Assembly: GCF_964355755.1 (NCBI RefSeq)
Contig: NC_092675.1
Location: 28,232,912 to 28,296,911, forward strand
Reading direction: 5' to 3'
Source: Antedon mediterranea
Taxonomy: Eukaryota > Echinodermata > Crinoidea > Comatulida > Antedonidae
Length of the DNA: 64,000 nt
Position numbers and translations under genes: made by a program. This document shows positions 36,701 through 51,700 of this stretch, piece by piece. Below the pieces are notes generated by a model. The model worked only from the letters and a program-made list of their open reading frames with translations. It made no database searches and was not told the DNA's origin. Positions within the stretch are counted from its first letter, which is position 1. Each line of letters starts with the position of its first letter.

Positions 36701-39700
36701 GGATCAGCTTCGAGACTCAGGCATTCCCTGTTGGGACGTCAATGTCGTCCTAGCCGCTCATATGCATCCCCCCTTCGAGCCCCTAAGTAGGGCATCGCTT
36801 TACAACCTGTCTCTCAAAACACATTATAAAAAAACATATATGTTGTATTTAATATTGTTTAAATGTTGCATGTAGCAAATTGTATATATTTATAATTAAT
36901 TAATTATTTCATTTAGTCAAATGGCCATAGATTGTTTCAGTTTCCAGAAATACAGGTGGCAAACTATACAAGACATCTGGATCTGATTTGTAGGGATGAA
37001 CTACCATATTACTGAAAGTATGTAATGTATACATTTATCAGATTAATTAAACTTTCAAAACTATATAAATCATTCATAATATAAAATAATAAATATTATG
37101 ATGATAAATTAATCCTTTATTAATATTGATGTCTGTATGGTGTTATTGCATAGAGAAGGTATAAAATGGGTTGAAACATGTCGGCTGAATAGAAGGCTAG
37201 TCAATTTAATACAATGAAATCAATAGATAAATAGTGATTACTAGTTTGCTGGGAGGCAGGCACATAAAGCATTTTATGACATCGGTAGCAGTAGATGATA
37301 AATCATGTTTAAAGTCCACAAGTATACAGCATTAATCTTTAAATAAGTCCTCTCTGATAGCAAACCTATCGTCAATCCATAATGATTGAATACCGTGACA
37401 ATGTTTCCAACAATATCAAATTAACTACTAATTCAACTATAACCATATTTTTTTAATTTATGAAAGTAGATATTTAAGACAGACAGGTCTTTAAAATTGA
37501 TATCCCGTCTGTCTGTTTATCCTGCTCAAATGCTGCCCTCACAAGTCATTATTAGCTAAATCATAAATGTTTTATTTTATTGAACTCTGTTTCATGAGGG
37601 TAGCCTATCCAACAAAACTGATCTTAGGGGCCTTCAACAACACAATACAGAAATACATATCATAAAAAAATAATTTAACTTAATGTTCACAATTGAAATA
37701 CTGCATTGACATTAGAATACACAAAGTAAAAATTATTTTTGGTGTGCTGATGTTTGTCAGTTTGTTAGCGACATAAACCAAAAGGACATTAAGTAAATAT
37801 ACAAAATATAACATAAATATAACATAAAATAAATGTAATTATTTTAAAATACAAACAATATAATTATTTTTCTTACCATTTAGTCTTGATTGTCGATTTG
37901 CCTTAATTTTCAGGTAAGTTTCAAATCTAGTTTCATGATTATCCGAAGATGATGGGTTTTCTTTGTTTCTCCGCGAAGACGGACCCTGTGACCCCTGCGA
38001 CAGTAAAAAGTATACATTACAGACCTCACTGCACTAATAAAATATCTTTATAATATTCTATTTTAAAATTGTTTAAAACTTGCATTTAAATAATATTTTT
38101 ATTTTACACAAAAGTTTGCATATTAATTATTGGTTATTCTTAATATTGTTTAATTTTTTATTAAAGTATAATTTTATTACAATTTTGTGCTATTTTTATG
38201 AAACATAACTGAATGTAATGACATGGCTAACCAGTATTCCTATTCAAGGGACAATGCGATTAAGGGGACAGTTTGGTCCCCTAATAGAATGTGATCAATA
38301 TAATAATACATTGAAGAAATAACAAGTTAAATTACGTCTTTATAAGGTGTTCGTAAGTAGGCACGATATAGACTACTGTATATACACATTTAGAAGATTT
38401 ACCATCACAACAAAATAGAGAAAAACATTTGTTTAAAAAGAGATGACCAAATCACTAAAAATGTCAAGATGTATTGCCTCTCAAAAACAAGAAATAAAAT
38501 AAGACTTTCTCTTAGAATAGACCATTTAAGTTTTTGAAAACAATTTTCCCTATAAAATGAGAAAATAAACAACAACAACCAAAAACCCATTGGCAGGCAG
38601 GATGGTAGACTATTTTTTTGATTTAAATTTTTTTAGGTAAATAACTTTTTTTTTAAAATAATTTTTTGTTAAGGTCAATAAACTATTATGTGAAAATGTC
38701 ATATTTAACAAAAAAATATAAATAATCAAACAACATTTTTCAGAACAATACATCTTTAAGAATGGACTATTTAGATGAAGTAGTGTTCATTTTTGTTACT
38801 GTTTGTATAAATTTGGCAGTCAAAATATAAATTTTTCATATTAAATCTTTGATAAATTGTATCGATAATTATTTCTATTAAATCATAAAACATTAAAAAA
38901 ATAAAAAATGTTCTATGTTCCCTTTGTTGAACTATCAAGTCACTTGTGGCAAAATTCCGATAAAAGGGTAAAATATGTTTCTTTAGTTTTTACAACAAAC
39001 AGCTTGAAGACGTTTCATTAAAAAAGTCAACATTACGTTAATACCATATTTAAGATCAGATTACTTGTTTTTATATTGTGATTATTATAGGTAAGAAATA
39101 CATATAAATAATAGTTGAAGCGGACTCGGATGACATTAAATATATGAGGCTTTATCCCCGGTAATCTAGAAACATTTGAATGAGAGGTGATATGATTACA
39201 AGAGTAATTCCAACGTTTTCCTACCTTCCTGCTACCTGAACTGTCTCTTGATCGCCTTCCAGATCTAACAAATATAAATGTACAACTTCATATGTTTTTA
39301 GCAATGATCATATCGATATAATTAGATAAATTATAATTGAGAATTTTAAACTAAATAATTGAGCAATATATAAGGTTAAAATTAAGGTTAATAAAACCAA
39401 GATACAGTTTTTTTTTCATTCAAAATATGTAAATATCAAAGAAAATGCAATGTTTTCGCTTATATATTAAATCCTCTTAATGTAAATACATTTTATTAGG
39501 AATTATCGAAATATCATATTCTGTATTTAAATAATAATGTATTTTAATACGCTTTTGAAACATCATCAATGTATCGCTTTTCTTGAAAATCATGCATGGT
39601 CTGTTGGTATATGAGTCTCATTAGGTCACTTCCGCTAAAGACGGTTTTTGAAATTTGTTAAGAACCATTAATGCCAAAATACTGAAATCTGTGGATTTTG

Positions 39701-42700
39701 CTGTTATTACCATACAAGTCGAATATATAGTTTAACTGGTTGTTATTCTTCAAAAAGAGCTATATAGAAGACGTCGATCTCGTAAATTAAAGTGATCTTT
39801 GTGAACTTTTCAGCTAGGCCTATTAAGCCTACGCTGTTGGATAACGTAGCAACCGGTAACCAGGGACGCTCTGCCCGGACGCTCTGGTCAATCACCACAA
39901 CCAGGCTCCAGTGTCTTGACATTGTCTTCAGGATAACTTGGAAATTGCAAAAATAAAAAAAAACATACTAGCAAATATACTTGGCATTTAATTTGCAAAT
40001 AAATATATTGACAAACCTTGTCATTTTATTCAGTCTTTCAATTTCTTGCGTCAAATGAGCTTGTAGTTCTCCTGGTCTAACGGTAACACCACACACAAGG
40101 CAACACATCTGACCATCCAATGAATAACTACATTTTCTTTTCCCTGTACAAACAAACAAAAAAATATTAGAAGCTGTTGTCGGTTAAAGAAAGAAAAACT
40201 AAATTTTACATATTCATTGTTATGAAAAAATAAAAAATGTCCATATGTTTTGCTACTGCTATTCCAAATTTAAGAATAACTAAAAAATCATAATTGTTTA
40301 AAAATATCATTATTACAATTACACGTTAATATTTAAATTGGAATTAAAGTTAATATTGTTTTAAACAGAAGTAATTATTCATTTTTCAGTCTATTCTTAC
40401 AATGCAATTTTATATAGAAATTCTTTGTTAATACACTGCAGTTAAAAATATATAAACAATGTTGATATAAATAATAAATTTGTACTACAGGTATATACAC
40501 ATTTAAAAAAATAAAAATGGTTATGTATCTTTAAACTATATCAATATCAGCCATCCAGTTAAATTAGATAAAAAATTCTATTCAAGAGCCTTTAAAATTT
40601 TGATTACTTTTCACTTAGCGCCTTTCTCCAATAGACAATAATATCCGAAATTCAGACATTTAATTTATTTATAATCACAATGATTTTACTTAGAAATTGT
40701 GTGTGTGTGTGTCAACTGCAGGAACTTTAAGAAGAAATATTGTGTTCTAGTTCTTCGCTAATACTTATTATCATTAACACTGCTTACTGTTTTTCTTTTA
40801 ATCCGTGGCATTCTTTAAATCGTCTCCTGGTATTTAGATTTCTGATTTACGGTGAATTTTAAGTGCTTTAGAATTATCGATGATACACTAATGATAAGAT
40901 GCTGTATGATGTATAGGCGTTAGCACTAATGCCAAGTTTGTTTCTGTACAAATTTAATTTTGACTGGCTATTTCAATTTGTAATCACTAATGGTGCGTTG
41001 TAGGTGTCGGTAGTTGACAGCGATTATCATGATTTTGATAATTATTTATCAGCATTGTTTTGCTCTAATTGGTGGAATAGTGTACTAAGTATCGGATTAT
41101 GATTGCATAGATAGTAAACTCCATTCAACAGTTGTAAAACCACAGTAATTGAGGGAAACCGGCGTTAGATGTTATCTTTTGGAAAATATACAACCACAAA
41201 CCATGTGTTGAGCATAATGGAAATCCAATTACTTAAGATAAGAAAACATAACTTTATTAACATATTTTACATTAAAATGAAATTAATGTAACAAGAATTG
41301 ATAATTTCAAATGTTTTTTTAATTTATTTTATGAACAAAACATTTAAAAACTCAAACTTTTATCTTTTAAATCAAATTCTCTAGAGCGTTACTAATTTTA
41401 CAAAACAATCATGTTTATAAAATCATAATTGAAATGTCTCTTGAATAAGAAGCACATCCAATCAAAATATACTGCAAAATTTAACATTAAAAAAATATCT
41501 GTATATACCTTTGTGTATGTGATATTTAATAGTGCAGTACGTTAATTCAGAGTAATATCAGTAAGTTTGTATCTTTATTCTTGATATACAATTTATTAGT
41601 TCACTTTCTATATTTCTTATACCCTATTTTAATTGTACAGTTGAGACTAATAGAAAAACATATTCTTTTATCACTATGAAATATGTGGAAAGGTGTTCAC
41701 CATTTAGTGTCTTATTTCAACAAACAAACAAGTCTAGGTAATAGTATTAAAATGAGGGATAAGGGAGTAATGAATGACTAAAACATTATAATGAAAATGG
41801 CCAACAAAATTGAATAAGCTAAATCTGAATAAGAGAATTTTTATACAAAGAAAATATTGTTAGTGTTAAACTATTATTATATAAAAACATACTTTTAGCA
41901 TGTGGAATGGCTACCGGCAGATTAGAGCGATTGATTTTTATGTGAAAGTTTCAGCAATTATTTTAAACTAGATACTGTACCGGTATATTTTATTTTTTAT
42001 TTAATTATTTCTTTGTATGTTCTAGCTTTTTTGTTATATAAAAACTTACTTTATTCGCAAGTGAAATGGGCTACCGGCAGAAATTGATATTTATGTGAAA
42101 TTTGTAATTATTTTAAAGACATTTTAAACAATCATTTTAAAACTAGATATATCTTATTATTTCATTATTTTTGTTTGTATGTTCTAGCTTTATTGTTGGA
42201 GTGGCACGTCTTATCAATGACAGAAGCTTTTGGCTTCTTTTGCTCAGGCTTTGGCAAAATAAAGTTGTTATTTATTGCTTGCTGAATTAAAAATGGATAA
42301 TTACATTACTACAAAACAATTAAATTTTAGTATGTTAATAGTATATAAACACATTAGGCATAGAAAGTTAATTCTTATTCCTTATAATTTATATAGAAAT
42401 AATGTTCCTTTGTATCTTATTTTAATTAAAGAGAACTATTTTCATTTAATAGAAATAATAATTCATAGAAAATCTAGAAATTAGCAAGAAAGCAATCATT
42501 ACTGAACATAATGCAGTTATTTTGAAAAACCACTCATGTTTTCCTTTTTTGGAATTTCAAGCAAAAATGTAAATTCTGCAATATAAAAATGATAAACTAT
42601 AAAATCCTCTAAAAATTTAATTATTAATTGAAAGGATTTAGATAAATGTTGGTAACAATGGTCATCTTAATCTCTGTCCATACACAGCGCTTTTAAAGTG

Positions 42701-45700
42701 CATCTAACCACAACTACTCCATGGATGTAACCGGTGAGAACTTTCTCTAACTATTTCATCTGTTGAGTTTGCTGTATTCACAAAAAAAAAACCATCAATA
42801 TAAGGCCTTTTGAAATCTAATTAACAGCATACAAATTCGTTCATTAAAACACAATACAGCATAGATTTGCCATGTCTACTTGACTGATTACTCTATTGAA
42901 AAGCTGATTGCTCTGATTGTTAGCTTAATAAATTTGTATTGTTCCATGGTCAATAGACCGTGAAAACAAATATATCTTGCTTTATTTCGCTCTCAAATCA
43001 ATTTTCATAATTCATTGATATCAAGAAATTAATAAGTAATGTCAATGTAATTAGATTCTGTAATCATAGTTTTGAATTTCAATTTCATTGCTACAAATTA
43101 GATAATTGTTTGTTCCCTGGAGGAGCTCGGGAATGCGGGAAGAACTGTATCTCGTCATAATTTTTAATTTCAATGCAATTGATATTGTTGAATCTATTTG
43201 CATTACAATAACTTTAAAATGCAGTAATACATGTGATTATTTAACTAATTAAAATACTAAAATTAACAAGAAAGATTTCTGTTCTGTTCTGAACTCTGAA
43301 AACTATACTTAACTTATACTAACAGAAAATACTCAAAAACAGATATTTGTCTTGTTTTTCTCTCTTGGGGCTATTCGGTCATTTATTCATTCACTATCCA
43401 ATCACAGTTGAAATAATAAATATTTTTTTAAAGTTTGACTCTAACTTTGAAGGAGATGATTGAACTATATTATAATATTTTGATTCCTATTTTCTTCAAA
43501 CCAATTCTTCCAAATATTATGTGGCAGTATGCATGTTTCTTTAGAAAAATTTCTTAAAGGGTTTTATTGACTTTTACTCAAACAAGAAAATATCTAGCCA
43601 AAATAAAAATAATAATTGGTTAATTCTAACAATTTGTGTTTAAATGTTATTTTTTTTTATACTAAAACTCCATTTGATAGTGATCTACACACTAAACTAA
43701 GTAATATTCTAAAATTACGCTACACAACACACGGCGCAAATTCATTAAAGAAATGTCCGGCAAGGCGGCAATACTTTGCAACTCGAACGGATATGATTCC
43801 CGTAATAGACCAAATCCTTAATTTTCTTATTAACCCACAAAATGATTTGTTTATTTTTCATTAAGACTAAAATTGAAAACCAAAGACAGTATCTATAATG
43901 TCAGTTGATAAAATGGCAGAGAATTAGAAATTGCTCCGTGTAAAATTAATGTTTTATATCCGATTGCCTTGTAGGAAATATATTTTGTTTAAAGTTACAA
44001 AATACAAAAAATAAAAATATTATTATACAAAATTAATTAAAGTTATATTTAATAAAATGATAGATTATTTATACTATGAATTGCTAATTTAAAGTAATTC
44101 ATTTGAAATAATACAAATTATATAAATTAGTTTAATACAAAATGAAAAAAAAAAGTATATTTTTATTATATAAATTACTGGATACATTACTATTGAATTG
44201 TTAATTTGCAAGTTCAGTATTATTATATAAAATAAAAATAAATTTAAAATTGGTAGTATATTTGTTAATTGAAGAAAATCTAAGTATAAAATGATAAAAA
44301 GAATAACTCCTAAAAACGATAATAAAATACATTTAAAAAAAAATAAATGAAACAATAATCTGTACAATTTTAAAAATGTATTTATATTAGTAAAATGCAT
44401 ACACAGCTTCCTAGCAGTCAAGCTAAATATAATATACCTACAGGAATTTCTGTATACGTGACTAAGTCGAGAAGAATGCTACTTTTTTTGGTTTATTCGC
44501 AGACATTTTTAGAGAGCGTTTCTTGCATTTTCGTCATAATCCTGCTAATAATAATGTAAGAATTGAGACAGTTTGTCATTTGTTTCTCAAATAAAATCTT
44601 TTGTTTCAAATTTGTGACAGTTATATGTATCATATAATACCTGAAAGTTGATTAGCTGTTGAAACTTTAAGGGATAGAAAACAATTGGAAAATATCTAAC
44701 TGTACTTTTATGTCAGTGAAAGATATTCCCCCCTGAAAAAATATATTTTTAAATTAATTTTAATTTAACATACTTATTCACCTTGACCATGGAGGATTCC
44801 TCTATGTCTACCAAAAATTGGATCGAAGAAAAGATGTTTATCTGTAAACTATAGTTTAAAGCAACAAAAGCGGAAATTGTCATGGACAATTGGTTTTTGG
44901 TAAAACTTTTGTAAGTTTTTATAAGTGAAATTTTGTAAGAAGTGCTGTATCTGCAAATACGGTACCATAATACAGCACCTTATATGCGTTACATGTGATG
45001 TCTGTATCGTATGCCTATGATATTGAAAAAATTCAGATACAATAGAAAGAATTGGCTGACTCTTTTTCCAAACTACTTTTAGGTTTTACTCTTCAGACAA
45101 TCTGATAACATCTTTTTAGAAAACAAAAAATTTTTAATTTCTAATCACGCTTTTTAATCTTTTGATGACAAGTATTATTGACCGATATTACAGTATGAAT
45201 ATATGATGTGGTAAAATAGACTAAAATATCGAACACAAAACAAATGAATTTTCAGTTAATCGATAATTTATTTAGCGTCAGCTGGCGACCCTGCATTGGT
45301 GGAAGGTGGAACCTTTGATTGTGTGTGGGATTGTTTGTCCTGATTAGCTTAGTTTTATCTAAAGAGAGGCGACATGGGATGACTGCTAATAATGAGTAAT
45401 TAAATATTGGCTGGCTTTAGGCCTGCTGGTAAACACCACCTGTGAATGGAGCACTCTGTCTCAAGCTCTCAATAATGTGCTATTGAATTTGTGGGGTTTA
45501 ATAATAACACTGGTCTTGGGTTCATCCAAATTAAGATCATTTTTTTATAAGATCTACAAACCTGGGAAAGAGTTAAATTAACCCTTCACTGCTATAAACC
45601 ATGTCTTATAGTAAACTATTTCTAACCAAATATTTAACTCCAAAAGAAAAACATCAACGTTTTGTATAGTAGTATTGTAGGCTATATTTTTGTATTTATT

Positions 45701-48700
45701 TATGTATATTTTTTTTTAACATAGTTCATCCGTTTTCCATATATGTTTTTTATAATGTTTATATGAGGCCCATTGATTGTCAGCATATGCTCTTTAGGGT
45801 TACCTTAATTAAATAAGGTTTAATTAAAATTTTAAAAAGTGAATTGAATTGAAAATAATAAAATAAAATTTCTAAATCCTAAATATATGGTAGTATTGAT
45901 AATACATATTTTTATTTTTGAAATAATTGCAGATTTTCTACTTGAATTTATGACTAAATAAATAATGTAGTACAGAAAATTTTATAAAATGATTTACTTT
46001 AACATTAGACAATATGTATTTTATTTTAAAAAAAAATAAAAAAAAGAAGCAATAATTATTAACAACACTGATACTACAATGATGGTTCTGATTTTTCAGT
46101 TCAGCTGTAAATACAGAAAAAGATAGTGCTTTCTATTTAGACAATTAAACCATTCTGTAAAGTGAATATCCAAATAAAATTTAATCATAAATTGTATCAG
46201 TCAGTTTGAAGCTAAAGTCTTTGTTTTCACTGATTATATAGTGCTTATTTGACAAAGTTACAAGAAAATGATTGATATTGTAAAATATTCTTCTTTCTAA
46301 ACATATTTCAAATTGTGTCTATAAATTTAATAACTTATTCTATGACATAGCCACGTCTTAACAAATGCTTAAGTCACTAGTATTTTTACACAACTGAAAA
46401 CATTCAAAAGTAAAAGTCATTTTTCATGCTAGCTATGAAATGCTGGATCAATAACATTTGTTGTGACGATAAACATGAAATTCTCATATTTCATCCAATA
46501 CTCCGACATAAAAATAATGAAATCTTTGTAAGTGTTACGTTTTACCGAACAAATCTGCCAGAGGGGAGACGTGTTGAGCAGTAAAGAAACAGCTACAAAT
46601 TATGAATTTATCCAGTGCTACACGTGGCCATTATGAGCCAGGATTAGTTAAATGAAAAGCTAATTCCCTAAAACAACTTATTCTACTTCCAATAATTGCT
46701 TGCTATACTCTAGTGCATCGTTATAGTAACGATCAAGAAAATCTAACCATATTTTCTAGCCTGGGGCTTGCATTAATGTCGCCTACTAGATGACAAATGT
46801 TAGCCGTCTTAAACCTCAATAACTGTCAAGAACCACTTTGGACTAACAGCTTCTTTAAAAGTGGGTTATTAACTCTACACCGCATTGAAGCATTCGATAT
46901 CTCATAATTGAATCGTGCAAAGTTGCATCGTAATTTCTTTAGCTGACAAGTGTTGATGCTTGCGCCCCGAAGATCAAGAGCTCAGTTTACGAGAGAAGCG
47001 AGTCCTGGGGAGGTGTGAAGAATACGTAAATGGAACACTTTAAATCTTACTCAAAATTTATACTCCGAAGACTCCATGAATCAAATCGTGTACAGCCGAT
47101 TTTATGGTGTATTCAGAGTTCTGTAAAAGGCATATTCTTATTGCCTAATTGCCTCTCGTTCAACCGTTAAAGTGAGGTATTTATTGGTGCAATGAAAGCT
47201 TTGACTAGATTCAATTTCACAGCGATATATTTTTGACGAGAAGCATAGCAGACTGTTGTTAAAAAAAAAGAGAAGACTATGATAAAGAGGACTTGCAAAA
47301 AGACAATTTGTTCTTAAAAGCTTTTTCTTTTCGTTTAATTACTCAACTTCTTGGAAAATATACTGTAAGATAACTAGATTATTATTTTTAATTACAGTTA
47401 CTAATTTTAGTTTAAGAAACTATTTTTTCAATAATTGAAATAATTAATTCTATTTTGACTTATATACAGTATTTGTAAATGAAATATCATTTGTTTTTAA
47501 CTGTATTTTAAATTATATACTGTAGGTATTTTGTACAGTATTGTTAATTCTTTCATTTTCTATACCTAGTTAAGCTAGTCAAAATTAACCTAAGTACTGT
47601 ACATAAAATAATACATTCTACAATCTTAATGAGATTTATACTTCCCAAACTTAATTATTATTGAAAACTTGTGGAAAATCTTGTACACTACAGTATTTAA
47701 TTCAAAGCCAGATAAAGAAACTTGTAAACTAACCTTAATACTTATTGTTGAAATAAGTGGAAGAAAAATGTATTAGTTAAGTAGATGATTATACTTGAAG
47801 AGAAAACAAAGAAAGGGTTAAGTACCTATGTAATTACTTAATTAGGTGGATAAAAGAAGCTTTTGTTATACTTAACACCAGAGCAATACTCAAAGTCAAT
47901 AGCAATTAGAAAGTACATTAAAATGCACTTTGCTACATCATTTCAAGTGTCTAAGAATGTCAAATCCCTGAAACAGATTGTAACAATGTATGTTATTAGG
48001 TATATTTCTAGCAAATGGATTTCACCTTGCAGAGTAAACTAACATGCTAAAATCACACTTCTAACAAACAGACTTCGATTGAAACAATAGATTATGCCTT
48101 TTCGATTATCGCATATTAAAGATCTGAGTGAAGAAAAGCGTTGTTTTTAGTGTTAAATTTCACGCTGATTTCATTAGATTGTCCCATGGGTGGGCTAAAT
48201 CATATTTAACAGTTGTATGTTTGCTTGCTGTTAATCGCCGGTTTACTATTTCTGACAGAAGTAACTAAAGGGAAGATCGTTAGAACACTCAACAACTACA
48301 GTTAAGTTGTTAATGTGCGGTTTTTACAGCAATAAACGTTCCTAATATGGAGCACATTACAAGCGCATTAACCAGGAAAATGGCCAATTAAGAATTTATT
48401 CACAAGTTTTGCAAATAAAAAAAGTTTAACAAACTTAACAATGACAATGATGACTGCTATGATGATTATGATATTAATAAAGATTCTTCTATTCTTCAAG
48501 TATTTGATTATTTAATTAATTTAAACCAATGAATTATTAATTAATATAAAGTAACAAAAAAGAAACACAAAAAAACAGATACATACTGCTGTCATATTAG
48601 TAAAATAATGCCAAGTGGAAATAAAAATATTATGATAATGAAATTAATTTATAATGTTACATGATGATAGTACTTTTAAATATCATTTTATATTATACAG

Positions 48701-51700
48701 TAAATCATTTTATTGAAAAGAAATAATATGTTGATTTGATTGAAATACAGTAGGAGTTTAACGGTACACCTACTGTAACTTGAGAGATGAGAAGAAACTT
48801 AAGCATTTTTGTTGTCAGTTTTATTAAATAAAGCAATAGGGCTTAAATTTCCTTTTTTTTAATTAAAAATGTATTAATTAATAATGATGAGAACCAAATG
48901 TAATGTAGTACAATAGCTATTTGTAAGAGTAATGTTAGTAACCATAGTTTGGTAAATGTTACTGAATAAAAGTAAATGCTATAAAAAAAATAGAAAGAAT
49001 GAAAACCAGAAAAATAAAATTTGAAAATATGCACACATCACAATATTTGTGACTGTGAGTGACATCCATAATCAGATGTATGTGAAAATCCTGAAAAGCA
49101 CTTGATAAGGTAATTTACAGGTAATTTTCAAACACATATCTCACATGAATTGAAGTCAAAACAGCTAGCCGAGTCAATTCCACATTAACATACTTATGAG
49201 TTCATTCGACGCGGGCGCTCACAGACGCGAAACAACATGTTTAGCATGTTTAGGATTACGCTGAAGATGTTACTCACTCGTGGGCCCATCCCAACCAAAC
49301 TTTTATGGATTGCCTAAATACCTCATACAATTACAACTCACTCTTCCGTTAATACCTCAACTCCTCGGGGGCATATTAAAATGATGCGTTACTTAAGAGA
49401 AAATACTCGACACTGATACAAATATTGTTGACTTTGATGGCAAAGTCGGCGTTAATTTGCATAGTAATTACCTCATCACAACGACTGTAATAAGTGGCTT
49501 TAGGGAGTTATTAAAGCATGAAATTGGCTGTCGTAGTTTATTTTTACCTTAGGTTCTCCTGAAAATTACAACAAAACTTCTTGAAATTGCTGATCTATCG
49601 ATGTCCGAAATGACAGATGGGTTTTTCGATCATAAATCATTGTAGCAAGTTTGATTTTATTTCGTTTTTATGAAGCTGCCGGTAACAGCAACCCACTTTA
49701 AACAATACCAATTATTTTACCAATGAATTTATCATCGAGGCCACAAAACACATTTTTTTTCTAGGTGTATTATATTATTATCCAAAATGAAATGTCGTAA
49801 AGTAGAACAATATTTCAAAATGTGCTGTTTTTGTTTCACAAAACAGATTAAATGAAACTGAGGCAAATAAAACAATAAAATTATTTTTTAAATAAAAACC
49901 ATGCTGCCATACTGAATATATTTATTTTGTTTTCACGCTTTGAAACTATCATGAGCACAGACTGAATGAGTGTTTAAAAAAAAGCAGCATATTTGCATGT
50001 TTAACTAATTAATTAGGAAAAAACACCATTTTTTTGTTACCCTAACAAATAAGAAGAAACATTTATCTTTGTTTATTTAAGATAACATACCTTACCAAGT
50101 GAGTACTACATGATTCAGCAACTTTACGGTTTGTTGTGTTTTTTAGGTTTGCAGAGTTTAGCAATTTACTTGGACAAAAATGTTCTCAATTGTCAATTTA
50201 AAAACATACAAAAATGAGTAAAATAGTGTGAAATTGGATAATTCTTCATAACCATTAAAATCTATCTTATTATTAGTAATACGTTTTGTGAATTTAAGAA
50301 TTACTGGTACTTTTGAATAAAAAAAGTATAAAAGATGACATGAATATTAATTAATTGGAAAGGCATGAACACAAAAACCTTAGGATTTACTTAAAAAACA
50401 TATAAAAAAATTTAGAATATTCTATATTCATTGAAAATATTCAAAATATAAAGTCATCCACACATCAGTAAAATCCATAAGATGTTAGATGATTGTGAAG
50501 GACTCAAAAATACTTGCGGACTTATTTGCTATAAAATGATAACTACTGTAAATCGAAAATCAATTCAATTACTTATTAACTGACTGCAATAAAAAACATC
50601 TCAATAATATTGTACATTATAATTTAATTGTGTCTTCGGTTTTGAGATAAATTTTAATAGTGTTGTATAACTTCTTCTTTAACTAGCTATCATTTAATAT
50701 CTTATTTTAATTAACACTTTATATTTTATTTTTGAAAAGTAGGTAATGTAATAAAGGCCGAAACTTGATAAGCGAAAGCTTTTTTTTTTGGTCTTTTGTC
50801 CAAAGTTTTGATTAGGCCTATATGTATGAGAAAGAACAAAAAAGAAAGACAATAAAGATTATTATTATAAACTATTATAAAATAATAATATATAGTTCAA
50901 AATGCAGAGCGCCTCCACTCTAAGGGATGAACAATCAATAGAAATTGTAAAAAAAAGGGGAGCAAAAGATTAATGTTAAAGGTGCAAATTAAAAAAAAAT
51001 GGGATTTGAGGGGTTGTTTGAATGTGGCGAGTGATTCAGCATTCAGTTCTTTGTGGCTCTTTGAGGTATCCTCTGTATAGGGGTTAGATGTGGTGTTCAA
51101 ACATATTTCCCCTTCTTCGTTACATGGAAAAGTGTCCCCTGAATTGCTGTGAATATGGGTGAATTTTCTTACTCTTCGAGGAGAATAGGGCAGTTTTTGG
51201 TTTATCCAGGTAAGCTAGGCACGAAATAACAATTTTACTCTTCTATGGTTCTACATTAGCTCTAAACTGTTCAATTTATTCAGCGATTAAAAGGTCATCA
51301 AATGGGATGCAGTGATTGTTTCCTTGGACTATTAAAATGATCTCTTCTCTTTCTACCAAAAGCCATCCAATTCTTTCAGCAATTAATTAGCCATATCATT
51401 TCAAGGTTAATTGGCTCTTCATTCAATTCTTGATTTATAATTTATTAACACTTTATCAAGTGTGTTGAGTGTTGTGCTCTATTGTTAATAGTTTATGCTT
51501 ATCTCATTTTTAATAGGTGTTTTTTTAAGCGAGTGAGAGATGATAATAGTGGTATAACTGTTTATTGTAGGCCTATACATTAGTCAATTTTGATATGAGT
51601 AAAACATTTACTAAAGTTTTGATAAATTACTAATTGTTATGCAAAAAGAAGGTACAGTACATAACACAGTAATATAGGAAGTATTTCTGTTATATTTAAA

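Noticed and set aside
43616-43864. 82-codon frame in RNF220 intron 2
   Set aside because: No recognised domain or splice context; length is ordinary for AT-rich intron DNA.
44089-44421. 110-codon minus-strand hydrophobic frame
   Set aside because: Composition (Phe, Ile, Leu, Tyr) is what AT-rich DNA yields by chance; no start context or family likeness.
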